The notes under the pieces were generated by a model. That model ran no database searches, was not told where the DNA came from, and saw only the letters and a program-made list of their open reading frames with translations. This document shows, piece by piece, positions 1-12,432 of a stretch of DNA of 64,000 nucleotides (its first letter is position 1; every line of letters begins with the position of its first letter). The position numbers and the translations under genes are program-made. Location: positions 3,264,001-3,328,000 of the forward strand of contig NZ_CP019799.1 of the NCBI RefSeq assembly GCF_002007605.1, read 5' to 3'. The stretch comes from Cellvibrio sp. PSBB023 (GTDB lineage Bacteria > Pseudomonadota > Gammaproteobacteria > Pseudomonadales > Cellvibrionaceae).

Positions 1-283
1 CAAACGTGGCCATAAATCCGGCTTTCACCAGCGAGGCTTTTGCGCGTATTTGTACACTGAGCGCCAGCACCCACAGGCTAATACCATAATTGGCTGCATC
101 GCCAAGGAAGTCGATAGAATCCGCGAGCAGTGACACAGAGTTGGATGCAACACCAAACACAATTTCCACCACAAACATCAGTGCATTTACGATCAATGCA
201 ATCCAGAGAATGCGACGGTAGTTGGGATCGGGCAAATTGGATGGTTGATGATTGTGGTCGTGATTACAGCAATGGCCGCTCAT
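1..283 (-). CDS. Cation diffusion facilitator (CzcD/DmeF-like), N-terminal part, cut by window edge
   Basis: Reading the minus strand from an ATG at 283 gives a protein starting MSGHCCNHDHNH. It continues into a hydrophobic segment containing SVSLLADSIDFLGDAANYG, the first membrane helices of the cation diffusion facilitator family with the SLLADSxD metal-site motif. The His/Cys-rich N-terminus fits divalent metal binding. Members export Zn, Co, Cd or similar ions from the cytoplasm by proton exchange. A TAGGAG ribosome site lies just upstream. The gene runs off the left edge, so only about 94 residues are visible. Nearby czcCBA and a P-type ATPase suit a metal-resistance neighbourhood. The family is clear; the metal is not. 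Confidence 0.82.
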   Translation of the reverse strand, partial: MSGHCCNHDHNHQPSNLPDPNYRRILWIALIVNALMFVVEIVFGVASNSVSLLADSIDFLGDAANYGISLWVLALSVQIRAKASLVKAGFMATF

Positions 284-655
284 GGAAACTCCTAATAAAA
301 GCAAAACTGGTGTACATGACTCGACTAAATCCAAGCGTCATCGTATAGCAGGTAGCGAATTAAAATTTTTAAAAGGATGCCAATACACTAAATTAGTCTG
401 CGTCACTATTTTACGAGCCCATCTGCTTAAAAATTAGACAAATGGGTGATTGAACATTCCATATTTCGTTATTTTACCAATAAAACCATTATTAATTTTT
501 GTTTCATTCGTTTTTCAAGATATTGATTTTATTAAATATTTTAGTTTATTTAGTAATTTACTATAAATTATTCGAATATTTTTTCTTATGTCTCTTGATC
601 ATTTTTTGTCTTAGATGTATCTTTTACCCGAAATCAAGCCGTAACTGGAGGCAAC
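284..655. other. AT-rich intergenic region between the diffusion facilitator and the orphan gene
   Basis: This 372-base stretch carries the leader of the minus-strand diffusion facilitator on its left. Its right part is very AT-rich and should hold the promoter of the plus-strand gene at 656. Short frames at 130-348 and 499-720 are open, but they lack family features and overlap better genes. No terminator or RNA gene was recognised. Confidence 0.5.
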
Positions 656-1396
656 ATGGCTGTAATTACCATAAAGACGCCAAATTCACCAAGATTTTCC
701 TTGTCTTGGGCTTTAGATAAGATGTTGATTTTACTAGAAAAAGAAGGTATTCATCCTGTTGCCCCCGATATTATGGCGCAACATCTAGGGTATTCGAACT
801 CTAGCAACGGACAAGCAGCAACAGTATTAGGGACATTGCGCATGTATGGGTTATTGCTAAAAGCTCCCCATCGAAAAGATGTAATTTCGGAAGATATAAA
901 AAGATTTAGATTTACACCATATGATGAAGAAAAGTCTCAGTTAGCAAATAAATGGTTAAGAACCCCAAAACTGTTTTCAACAGTCCTTACAAAATATCAG
1001 GGTAATTTGCCATCTGACCCTGCACTTAGATATGAATTGATAAGGGAATATAATTTCACTGAGGAGACGGCGAATAAATTTATAAAAATTTTAAAGGAAT
1101 CTATTGATTTTGCTAACTCATTTTCTTCTGCATCTAAAGGCAGCACAAATGATTTCGAGGAAAAATTTGAGGATGGCATCGAAAGCGAAATTAATAGCAG
1201 TAACATGAAAGATGAAAAAATGGATTCTGACTTGGTAGGAATGCAAGTCAATCCTCAAACTCCTGTGGGAGGTGGATTTAAGGTACAAATAACTGGTCCT
1301 GGCATGAACTCATCTATAGATATTAATGAAGAAGAAGATTTGTTAATTGTTGAGGCAATGCTCAGAAAAGTAAGTAAAAAATTATTTTCAGAATAA
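656..1396 (+). CDS. Orphan protein with winged-helix-like N-terminal half, function unknown
   Basis: A 246-residue cytoplasmic protein with no signal peptide or membrane segment. The start is supported by GGAGGC ending five bases before the ATG. Residues 10-150 are predicted mostly helical, with a pattern (AL..L...EG..P..IM...LGYS, then LRMYGLL) recalling the winged-helix domains of DUF5343-type proteins; this is a weak resemblance by eye. Residues 150-205 are acidic and low-complexity. The last 50 residues (GGFKVQITGPGMNSS, DINEEEDLLIVEAML) form a separate small domain. The gene is far more AT-rich than the czc genes beside it and stands alone with its own terminator, which suggests horizontal acquisition. 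No function can be assigned. Confidence 0.8.
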   Translation: MAVITIKTPNSPRFSLSWALDKMLILLEKEGIHPVAPDIMAQHLGYSNSSNGQAATVLGTLRMYGLLLKAPHRKDVISEDIKRFRFTPYDEEKSQLANKWLRTPKLFSTVLTKYQGNLPSDPALRYELIREYNFTEETANKFIKILKESIDFANSFSSASKGSTNDFEEKFEDGIESEINSSNMKDEKMDSDLVGMQVNPQTPVGGGFKVQITGPGMNSSIDINEEEDLLIVEAMLRKVSKKLFSE

Positions 1397-1430
1397 AAAA
1401 ACCGAAGAAGCTGCAACTTCTTCGGTTTTT
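1397..1430 (+). terminator. Rho-independent terminator of the orphan gene
   Basis: CCGAAGAAG and CTTCTTCGG pair around the loop CTGCAA, flanked by an A-run before and a T-run after. It starts directly after the stop codon at 1396. Confidence 0.9.
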
Positions 1431-1544
1431 AAAATCCTCCATGGGTGCTTAGGGGCTATCCAAAGGAGGGCCATGAAAGTCAAGCAGGCGTCCTATAATG
1501 GACTTTGACTGCAATGGTGTCAAGGAGCCCTAGGAGTTTAGTTT

Positions 1545-1676
1545 ATGAAGAAGCCACCTTTTCCGGCTCCCATTGGTAAAAAATGGATCTTTGTAAAATA
1601 TTTTATCCATTATAGAACAGGCAAAAAAGTATATCCTAAAAAGTCGGATTGCTTTTGCTTTTTAGTTCGGATGTAA
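1545..1676 (+). CDS. Candidate 43-residue small basic protein
   Basis: An ATG at 1545 follows AGGAG at 1532-1536 with an eight-base gap, and the frame runs 43 codons to TAA. The product is basic and aromatic (KKWIFVKYFIHYRTGKKVYP in its middle) and ends with CFCFLVRM. There is no signal peptide or clear membrane helix. A strong bidirectional terminator begins four bases after the stop, as expected for a real transcript. It resembles small conserved proteins with a K-Y-F-x-H-x-R-T-G-K pattern, but this was not verified. Function unknown. Confidence 0.45.
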   Translation: MKKPPFPAPIGKKWIFVKYFIHYRTGKKVYPKKSDCFCFLVRM

Positions 1677-1679
1677 ATA

Positions 1680-1715
1680 AAAGATGTAACGGAGATTTAT
1701 CTCCGTTACATCTTT
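1680..1715. terminator. Bidirectional terminator between the small ORF and czcA
   Basis: Sixteen-base perfect arms (AAAGATGTAACGGAGA and its complement) surround the loop TTTA. A-rich sequence lies on the left and a T-run on the right, so it can stop transcripts from both sides. The czcA stop codon is at 1717, immediately beside it. Confidence 0.9.
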
Positions 1716-1716
1716 T

Positions 1717-5764
<4,048 letters not shown>

Positions 5765-5768
<4 letters not shown>

Positions 5769-7030
5769 GGTGTTACCTCAGGTTCGGTCGCTGGTGTGAC
5801 GGTCGATTGCGCAGCGGCAGTCAGGCGTTCCAGTTCAATGCGGGTTTCATGGGCGCGCAGGGCGGCACCGATCAGTTGGGCGCGGGTTTCCAGCAATTCA
5901 CGCTGGGCCATGGCCAGTTCAAGGGAGCTATAGCGCCCCTGCTCAAAGGCGTTGGCCGTGGCGCGGCTGGCCTCCTGTAACAGCGGCAGTATGCTGTCGC
6001 GCAGACGCGTGGTTTCGCTCAGGGCTTGTTGATGAGCACTCCAGGTTTGTTGCAGGCGAGTTTCCAGCTGCAGTTTGGTGCTATCTTCGGCAAGTTGGGC
6101 GGCATCCTGCGCGGCGCGGGCAGTTTGTATCGCCCCGCTGGCGCGCTGGCCACTGGCCAGAGGCAGGCTTAGCCCTACCACCAGAGCGGTGTCGTTACTC
6201 TCCTGCAATTGGCGAATGCCTGCATTCCACCCCAGTGCCAGGCGGCCTTCACTTTCCGCCTTGCGCCCTTCGGCGACCCGCAGGCGAGTGGCGTCAGCCA
6301 GAAGCGCCAAATCAGGGTTCTGCGCCAGGCGGGATTGCCAGTGGGCAAGGGGTTCAAGGTTAGCAAGTGCCCACAAATCACCGCGGGCGCGGGTGAAGTC
6401 CGGGCTGGGATCGCCCCAGTAAGCGCTGAGCAACAAGGCCTGTTCATGCACCTGCTGCCGGGCTTTTTCCAGGGCGATTGCCGTGCGCGCCAGCACAGCG
6501 CGGGCGCGCATTAGCTCTGCCTGTGGGGTGCTACCCAGTTGTACCCGTCTGGTCAGGCTATCCACCAAACCCTGCGCAAGCTGTTCCGCCTGCTGCTCCA
6601 GTTGCAACTGCTCCTGCGCTGCCAACAGGGCGACAAAGCGATAATTCACCGCCGCGACCAGATCCAATACGGCTACCCGCTGCTCGCTAGCCAGCGCTTG
6701 CTGACGTGCCGTGACCAGGCCCAACCGGGCATCACGCTGGCCACCCAACTCAATAATGGATGCGAAGGATAACGTGAGTTCCGCCCCATCCACCCCCTTA
6801 AAATCGCCGGAGCCGGCAAGGTTTTCTGCGTCCAATTGAAGGTGAGTCTGGGGCCGCAGGGCGGCGGTTGTTTGCTCGCCCGCCAGTTCAGCGCGGCGAA
6901 TCTTATAACTCGTTAGTTGCGGGTTGTGCTGCAGGCTGGCCCTTAAGGCCTGCCCAAGGGTGATCTCATCCTGCGCAGAGGCACAGGCAGCACAGGTAAC
7001 CAGTACCAGTGCCGATAAAAGGATTTTCAT
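5765..7030 (-). CDS. czcC: CzcC-type TolC-family outer-membrane channel
   Basis: A TolC-like outer-membrane factor of 421 residues when started at the ATG at 7030 (MKILLSALVLV). AGGA lies nine bases upstream of this start, and it gives a clean signal peptide ending near CASA. A longer frame opening at 7045 would add MAGIV and bury the ribosome site. The body has the alternating Leu/Ala/Gln-rich helical repeats of the family (LEQQAEQLAQGLVDSLTRRV and, near the end, ELAMAQRELLETRAQL). It forms the exit duct for CzcAB. First of the three czc genes, it overlaps czcB by four bases and lies about 80 bases downstream of a small membrane protein. Confidence 0.92.
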
Positions 7031-7108
7031 AACAATTCCTGCCATGTTTGCGCCTTATAGACGCAGGTTATCAACCAAAACTGCGATTGCAGTTAAGCGG
7101 AAAAATAA

Positions 7109-7480
7109 TCAGGCAGTGAAGGGTGGCGCCCGTAGTGGTGGCCGTAGGTGGGGGAAACGGGTGGGAATAAACGCGACAGCGCGGTGGGTAAAGACTTGCG
7201 GCGGCGGAATGAACAGTAGCAGCGACAGCACCGCCAGCAGTATGACATTCAGATCAATCTTGCTCAGTTTGGCGAGCACTGACTGCAATACATCCACATC
7301 CCTGTCCTGATGCACCTCATCCGGGTGATGCTCCAGCTCATCCATATGCTGCAACTGCAAATGAATAGAGAGCGGCGGCTCCTGCCCATCAAAACACAAA
7401 TGCCCATAAGCACCGCCCCAGTTGGCAAGCAACCAGAGAAGCAGCGCCACAAAGGCAAATTGATGGGAAGGTTTGGACAT
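7109..7480 (-). CDS. Small membrane protein upstream of czcCBA
   Basis: Started at the ATG at 7480, the product is 123 residues (MSKPSHQFAFVALL). It has one hydrophobic segment near residues 8-24, then an acidic His-containing loop (HMDELEHHPDEVHQDRDVDV), a second hydrophobic segment (LNVILLAVLSLLLFIPPP) and a proline/arginine-rich tail. Similar short proteins of unknown role often sit in front of czcCBA. The acidic His loop between two membrane segments could sense or buffer metal in the periplasm; this is inference. It shares strand and probably transcript with czcC. A frame opening further upstream at 7588 adds residues with no supporting features. Confidence 0.72.
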   Translation of the reverse strand: MSKPSHQFAFVALLLWLLANWGGAYGHLCFDGQEPPLSIHLQLQHMDELEHHPDEVHQDRDVDVLQSVLAKLSKIDLNVILLAVLSLLLFIPPPQVFTHRAVAFIPTRFPHLRPPLRAPPFTA

Positions 7481-7577
7481 GGGAACCAGTCGCCGTGAAG
7501 AGTGAGCTAAGCATAACGGGCTATGGGTGAATCGGCAAACAATCCCCTTCGCCTGATCCACATCAATAGACGCCGGG

Positions 7578-7595
7578 ACCATAGCCAACTATGGT
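7578..7595. promoter_or_regulatory. MerR-type palindromic operator before the P-type ATPase gene
   Basis: ACCATAG-CCAA-CTATGGT is a perfect inverted repeat with seven-base arms. It lies 33 bases before the ATPase start and also upstream of the czc-side gene read the other way. Size and layout match operators of metal-sensing MerR regulators (CueR, ZntR, CadR), which sit between -35 and -10 elements. No merR gene is in the window, so the regulator would be encoded elsewhere. Confidence 0.5.
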
Positions 7596-7627
7596 TGATT
7601 AATCGATAACCAGCAGGAGTGCGTGTG

Positions 7628-10150
7628 ATGACCCCGGATGATCGCAACGGGTTGAGCCATGAGGAAGCCGCCAAGCGCCTGAAAGCGGAGGGGCCCAACC
7701 AGTTGCCCAAGCCCAATCAGCGCCACCTGCTGCGCATTCTGTTGGATGTGCTGCGCGAGCCTATGTTCTCGCTATTGATTGGCGGCGGAGTGATTTACTG
7801 GTTGCTGGGCGATACCACCGAAGCCTTGCTGTTGCTGGTTTTTGCCTCTATTTCCGTGAGCATAACCCTGATTCAGGAGTCGCGCAGCGAGCGGGTGCTG
7901 GAGAGCTTGCGCGATCTGGCCAGCCCGCGCGCGCAGGTGATACGCAGCGGTGAGCGGCTGACTATCGCCGGTACAGAAGTGGTGCGCGGCGACCTGATTG
8001 TGGTGAATGAGGGCGATCGGGTAGCGGCCGACTCTCACCTGCTCAGCGCCCATGACCTGCTGGTGGACGAGTCGCTGCTGACCGGCGAATCGGTCGCGGT
8101 AACAAAAACCGCCCCGGATGAAACGACGCACACCAAGGACAATAGCGACCAGCAGCGTATGTATGCCGGTACGCTGGTAGTGCGCGGCACGGGCATCGCC
8201 CAGGTCAGCGCCATAGGGCTGGATACCGAGATGGGGCACATCGGCCATGCGCTCAGCAGTATCGACACCGAACAGGCACACCTGCAGCAACAACTGCGCT
8301 GGCTGGTACGGGATTTTGCAATCCTCGGCGCCATAGCCGCACTGCTGGTTGTGGTGCTTTACGGCCTGCTGCGCGGCTCCTGGCTGGAAGCGATTCTGGG
8401 CGGGATCGCGATTGGTATGTCGCTGCTGCCGGAAGAATTCCCGCTGGTCATGGCGGTATTTATGGCGATGGGCGCCTGGCGTATATCCCAGGCGCGAGTG
8501 CTCACCCGCCGGGCAGCGGCGATTGAAACCCTGGGCGCGACCACCGTGCTCTGCACCGATAAAACCGGCACACTCACCCAAAACCGTATGACCCTCATGG
8601 CGCTGGTGAGCGGCAATCAACCCTGGCTTGTCAACGACCAACAGCCGCTGGGCGATGCCGACAGCCAGTTGCTTGAGGCGGCCTTGCTCGCCTGTCACGC
8701 CATGCCGAGTGACCCCATGGATCTGGCCGTGCAGCGACTAGCCCAACATCACGCCCGGCTGGATAGATTCCAACAAGCACAACGGCTGCGCGCTTACGGC
8801 CTGCGCCCCGAATTGTTTGCCACCACCAATATCCTCCACTGCAAGGGCGAACCGGAACCCCGCGCCTATACAAAAGGCGCACTTGAAGCCATCGCACAAC
8901 TCTGCCACTTGCCGCCGCCACGGCTGGCTGAACTCACCACCCAGGCCAATCAACTCGCGCAGCAGGGGATGCGCGTACTGGCGGTCGCTCAGGCGCCTGT
9001 GCCCACCGGCGAGCTGCCGGAATCGCCTACCGTACTGCACTTTGACTACCTGGGCCTGCTGGCCTTTGCCGACCCCCTGCGCGACACAGTCCCCGCTGCC
9101 GTGGCCGAATGCCAATCCGCCGGTATCCGGGTGGTAATGATCACCGGCGACTATCCCACTACCGCCAGCGCCATAGCACGACAAGCAGGCCTGCCGCCGA
9201 GCGATGTGCTGGTCGGCGATGAACTGGAGCAGCTCAGCGATATCCAACTGGCCGAGCGGGTCAAAACCACCTCGATTTTTGCGCGCATCCGCCCGCAACA
9301 GAAACTGCGGCTGGTGCAGTGCCTGAAAAGCAATGGCGATATAGTTGCCATGACCGGCGATGGCGTTAACGATGCACCGGCCATCAAAGCCGCCCACATC
9401 GGCATCGCCATGGGTGGGCGCGGCACCGACGTGGCGCGCGAAGCCTCTTCCATCGTGCTGCTCGACGATGACTTCGGCTCGATTGTCAAAACCATCCGCC
9501 TCGGGCGCCGCATTTACGACAACCTGCGCAAAGCCATCGAATTTATCGTGGCAGTGCACATCCCCATTGCCGGCCTCGCCATACTGCCGCTGCTGATGGG
9601 CCTACCCCTGATCCTCACCCCGATCCACATCGCCTTCCTGGAAATGGTGATAGACCCTGCCTGCTCGGTAGTCTTTGAAGCCGAACAGGAAGAGGAGGAT
9701 GTCATGACCCGCCCACCGCGCGACCCGCAAACACCACTGCTGGTGGGCGAACGCATTGGCTGGGCAGTCACACAAGGGTTGGTCGCCCTGGCCTTACTCG
9801 CCGGGCTACTCATCGGCGGCGCCTACCTGGACATGCCGGAAAACGATCTGCGCGCGCTGGTATTCGGCGCACTGGTGCTGTTCAACATGGGGCTGATCTT
9901 AATTAACCGCTCTTTCCGCGCCTCGCTCGCCAGCGCTTTTTTACGCCCCAATCGCTCGCTGTGGATTCTGCTCAGCGCGGTCAGCATTACCCTCGCCATC
10001 GCCGTCAGTTGGCCACCGGCGCAACAATTATTCAGTTTTGGCAGTTTTCATCTCAATGAGGTTATGATTTGTGCGTCACTTGCGCTAGTAAGTTTGCTAT
10101 TACTGGAAGGCATAAAAGTCATGTGGTTTAAAAAAAGAAAAACGGCATAA
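7628..10150 (+). CDS. Cation-transporting P-type ATPase (P2-like, no metal-binding N-domain)
   Basis: An 840-residue inner-membrane ATPase, started at the ATG at 7628 because AGGAG precedes it by nine bases. It has TGES at 152-155 (actuator), the phosphorylation motif DKTGTLT at 311-317, and TGDGVNDAPA later. Helix four carries PEEFP at 268-272, where Ca pumps have PEGLP and CPx heavy-metal pumps have CPC or SPC. It has no HMA domain or His-rich extension and ends with the multi-helix C-terminal domain of P2-type pumps. It hydrolyses ATP to move a cation across the inner membrane. The ion is unknown; the czc genes and MerR-like operator suggest a metal, but Ca or Mg remains possible. Confidence 0.88.
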   Translation: MTPDDRNGLSHEEAAKRLKAEGPNQLPKPNQRHLLRILLDVLREPMFSLLIGGGVIYWLLGDTTEALLLLVFASISVSITLIQESRSERVLESLRDLASPRAQVIRSGERLTIAGTEVVRGDLIVVNEGDRVAADSHLLSAHDLLVDESLLTGESVAVTKTAPDETTHTKDNSDQQRMYAGTLVVRGTGIAQVSAIGLDTEMGHIGHALSSIDTEQAHLQQQLRWLVRDFAILGAIAALLVVVLYGLLRGSWLEAILGGIAIGMSLLPEEFPLVMAVFMAMGAWRISQARVLTRRAAAIETLGATTVLCTDKTGTLTQNRMTLMALVSGNQPWLVNDQQPLGDADSQLLEAALLACHAMPSDPMDLAVQRLAQHHARLDRFQQAQRLRAYGLRPELFATTNILHCKGEPEPRAYTKGALEAIAQLCHLPPPRLAELTTQANQLAQQGMRVLAVAQAPVPTGELPESPTVLHFDYLGLLAFADPLRDTVPAAVAECQSAGIRVVMITGDYPTTASAIARQAGLPPSDVLVGDELEQLSDIQLAERVKTTSIFARIRPQQKLRLVQCLKSNGDIVAMTGDGVNDAPAIKAAHIGIAMGGRGTDVAREASSIVLLDDDFGSIVKTIRLGRRIYDNLRKAIEFIVAVHIPIAGLAILPLLMGLPLILTPIHIAFLEMVIDPACSVVFEAEQEEEDVMTRPPRDPQTPLLVGERIGWAVTQGLVALALLAGLLIGGAYLDMPENDLRALVFGALVLFNMGLILINRSFRASLASAFLRPNRSLWILLSAVSITLAIAVSWPPAQQLFSFGSFHLNEVMICASLALVSLLLLEGIKVMWFKKRKTA

Positions 10151-10174
10151 CCGCTGTTTGAAAATTTTGCCGTG

Positions 10175-10202
10175 TTGACTTAATTTTTATTGTGGCTATG
10201 AT
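10175..10202 (+). promoter_or_regulatory. Candidate sigma-70 promoter for the Rnk-like gene
   Basis: TTGACT at 10175 and TATGAT at 10197 are separated by 16 bases. The start codon is about 205 bases downstream, leaving a long leader that contains the palindromes at 10295-10310 and 10357-10384. Confidence 0.45.
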
Positions 10203-10356
10203 GGATTTTCATCGCTGATCACTTGTTAAAAAAACACCATTATGTTTTCTTTGCTGCGTTTCATTCTTAAAAGAGTTTCTCTCGCCTTTCCCCGCTAATC
10301 GAGCGATTAGCTCGCTCGCCTGTTTTTCCTATTTATATCCCAATTTTGCGCTATTC

Positions 10357-10384
10357 ACTTAAAACACGGCGCGGTGTTTTAAGT
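10357..10384. repeat. Perfect inverted repeat in the leader of the Rnk-like gene
   Basis: ACTTAAAACAC and GTGTTTTAAGT are perfect 11-base arms around the GC-only loop GGCGCG. The repeat ends 28 bases before the proposed TTG start. It could be an operator or an RNA hairpin near the ribosome site. It lacks a clean T-run, so it is a poor terminator. Confidence 0.6.
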
Positions 10385-10412
10385 CGCTATTTCATTGTGC
10401 TGGAGAAATACA

Positions 10413-10796
10413 TTGTCCACTCAATACTTCAATCGTTTGAAAAAACAGCTGACCGATTGTGCACGTCAGCATTATTTGCAACTCCCCTGGAGCATGAGTC
10501 TGAACCCCATGGAGTTATCAACCTTATTTGACACCCTGGAGCAGGGCGCTGCAAACAAGGGAATCCTTCCTCGCCGTATTACTATCGGCAATAAAGTGAC
10601 CTTATTTGATGCCCAGGAAAAAGAAATTATCACGCTGGTATTAACCAACCCGCGCGACAGCAACCCCGAAAATGGCTTTATTTCCTGCTTCTCACCGCTA
10701 GGGCGACAACTGATTGGCCGCATGGCCGGAGATGTAATAGACATAAAAATTTTCTGCCGGACAACGATATTCCGGATCATTCGAATTGAAGACTAA
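10413..10796 (+). CDS. Rnk / GreA-GreB C-terminal-domain family protein
   Basis: About 127 residues with a TTG start at 10413, chosen because GGAG ends seven bases upstream; the in-frame ATG-like start at 10395 has no ribosome site. The N-terminal third is helical. The remainder matches the FKBP-like C-terminal fold of GreA/GreB and Rnk (NKVTLFDAQEKEIITLVL, then ISCFSPLGRQLIGRMAGD). Family members bind RNA polymerase near the secondary channel; Rnk does so without the cleavage activity of the Gre coiled coil. It lacks the acidic Gre coiled-coil tip, so a Rnk-like regulatory role is more likely than transcript cleavage. It is monocistronic behind a hairpin-bearing leader. Confidence 0.75.
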   Translation: MSTQYFNRLKKQLTDCARQHYLQLPWSMSLNPMELSTLFDTLEQGAANKGILPRRITIGNKVTLFDAQEKEIITLVLTNPRDSNPENGFISCFSPLGRQLIGRMAGDVIDIKIFCRTTIFRIIRIED

Positions 10797-10959
10797 TGTT
10801 CACACTGATGATCACGCAATAGAGGAGTACAGGCTTATGCATGTTAAACCTTGCCGCTCACTGTAGCTGAGGCTATAGCGAAATAAATACTCAACGCACA
10901 TTCTGCAAATACACTGGCGGCACTATTAGCAGAAGTTTTGTTAATCAGGAGCACAAGTT

Positions 10960-11061
10960 ATGTCTAAAGAAAAAGCAAAAAAAGAACCGCAAAAATCACT
11001 CAAAGATAAACGACGCGATAAAAAAGATAAGCGTGCCAGCAAATCAATACTGGGCAGCTAA
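10960..11061 (+). CDS. 33-residue lysine-rich small protein
   Basis: ATG at 10960 is preceded by AGGAG at 10947-10951, and the frame codes for 33 residues ending SKSILGS. About half of the residues are Lys or Arg (KEKAKKEPQKSLKDKRRDKK within it), with no hydrophobic segment. It resembles small, disordered nucleic-acid-associated proteins only in composition. A clean terminator follows at 11096, which supports a real short transcript. Function unknown. Confidence 0.6.
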   Translation: MSKEKAKKEPQKSLKDKRRDKKDKRASKSILGS

Positions 11062-11095
11062 TCGATTCAGGGTTTTAAGTGAGTACAGCCATTTT

Positions 11096-11122
11096 GCGCA
11101 CTCCATACCGAGTGCGCCTTTT
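11096..11122 (+). terminator. Rho-independent terminator after the 33-residue gene
   Basis: GCGCACTC pairs with GAGTGCGC around a six-base loop, followed by CTTTTT. On the other strand no T-run follows, so it acts for the plus-strand gene only. Confidence 0.85.
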
Positions 11123-11138
11123 TACCGCAAACCTTATC

Positions 11139-12413
11139 TCACTCCGCCACAAAGACCGGCGCAAATCCTCCTCCCTGTGTGCGAAAATTGGTAGTCTGGC
11201 CTTGATACAAACGCGCCGCTAATAATTGAATTTCGCTGTTGTATACATAAGCACGAACATCCATCTTTAGCGCAACCTCCTGCTCATCCACTAATATTCC
11301 GCGTTCGCTCGGTGGGATTTGGCGTTGGGCAACATAATCGCCTTGCAGGATTTCATCCCATACTCGTTTGGTAATTTTGTCACCGCGATAAGTGGCTTTG
11401 CTGCCATAACCAGCAGCAGGCTTAAAAAATAGCTGTTTTCGCTCTTGCCACAAGAGTTCGGCATTATCGGCACTGATTAATTGGGTGCGGGGAATACCGA
11501 CAAGTAAGGTTTTTATATCCTCATTACTTACGCCCAATTCGTTAAGTTTTGTTTCATCACTGAGCAAGGCTAAATTGCGTTTGTCAGCATAGAGTGCATG
11601 ATGATAAGGGTTGGGTGTCAGCACTATGAGATTATTTTCATAGGCGTAGCGCAATACGGAATTACCTGGTTGAGTAAGGGAAAAATCCGTGAGGCGGTTA
11701 TAAACCAGATCAATTACTTGCTGTTGATAGCATAACTTTCCATCAACAACGTCAAGTTCTCGTGGATCGACAATCAAGGTTTTAATACCCGCCCGTTCAA
11801 ACACACCCTGCGCTAATAAAAACTCCGGATAGAGAAATTGGGCGCTGGGGTTTTCATCCACCAATGCGATGCAACGCAGTATTTGATCGCCGCGTGCCAA
11901 TTGCCATTCGCGTCTAAACATGGCCACAAATTCTGCTTCCACTTGCGGTTGCAGCAACTGCGGAAAATCACCCGCTGCATTGCAACAAGCGGTTTGTGCG
12001 CTGAGCAATATCGCATTTAAAAAAGCACCACCGGCATTGGTATTGATTTCGATAATATGCGGCCCGTCTTCATTCAAATGAAAATCAAACCCCATAAACA
12101 CACCGGAAACGGGTGATACTGTGTGGGCGATGGCTGGCGCCCTGCTCAATACCGCCTGTTGATAAGCAGGCAAGGCCGTAACACGCATTACAGTTTGAAC
12201 CAGCAACTGTAGTTGCTGCCATTGCACAGGGGATATAAATACTGCGGTATGGGAAAATAATTGCTCGAAGTGCTGTAATACTTCGACAGGCAATGACTGC
12301 GCCTGCAAACTCGCCAATAATTCCTCGCGCTTCAGGGTTTTGCAAAAACAGGTACGATTTAATAAATCGGCGGCAGAATTGCAATCGGTACTGCAGGATT
12401 TTTTATTCTTCAT
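11139..12413 (-). CDS. ATP-grasp-type protein at the end of the ars operon
   Basis: A 424-residue soluble protein. The segment EDGPHIIEINTNAGGAFLN near residues 112-130 and, later, FFKPAAGYGSKATYRGDK resemble the nucleotide and metal sites of ATP-grasp enzymes, here apparently in a permuted order as in glutathionylspermidine-synthase-like proteins. Such enzymes join a carboxylate to an amine or thiol using ATP. The N-terminus has a Cys cluster (SCSTDCNSA, CFCK). It starts 19 bases after the ion-channel gene and is the fifth gene of the arsR-GAPDH-arsJ unit, so a link to arsenic or thiol stress is inferred. The substrate is unknown. Confidence 0.62.
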   Translation of the reverse strand: MKNKKSCSTDCNSAADLLNRTCFCKTLKREELLASLQAQSLPVEVLQHFEQLFSHTAVFISPVQWQQLQLLVQTVMRVTALPAYQQAVLSRAPAIAHTVSPVSGVFMGFDFHLNEDGPHIIEINTNAGGAFLNAILLSAQTACCNAAGDFPQLLQPQVEAEFVAMFRREWQLARGDQILRCIALVDENPSAQFLYPEFLLAQGVFERAGIKTLIVDPRELDVVDGKLCYQQQVIDLVYNRLTDFSLTQPGNSVLRYAYENNLIVLTPNPYHHALYADKRNLALLSDETKLNELGVSNEDIKTLLVGIPRTQLISADNAELLWQERKQLFFKPAAGYGSKATYRGDKITKRVWDEILQGDYVAQRQIPPSERGILVDEQEVALKMDVRAYVYNSEIQLLAARLYQGQTTNFRTQGGGFAPVFVAE

Positions 12414-12432
12414 TTTATTTTACCGCCCTCTA

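Noticed and set aside
499..720. A 73-codon hydrophobic plus-strand frame before the orphan gene
   Set aside because: No ribosome site. It overlaps the better-supported start at 656 and looks like AT-rich noise.
8738..9559. Long open frame opposite the P-type ATPase gene
   Set aside because: Antisense shadow; the plus-strand frame carries all P-type ATPase motifs.
10295..10310. CTAATCGAGCGATTAG as a terminator of the P-type ATPase gene
   Set aside because: The arms are short and no T-run follows; it may only be a palindrome in the leader of the next gene.
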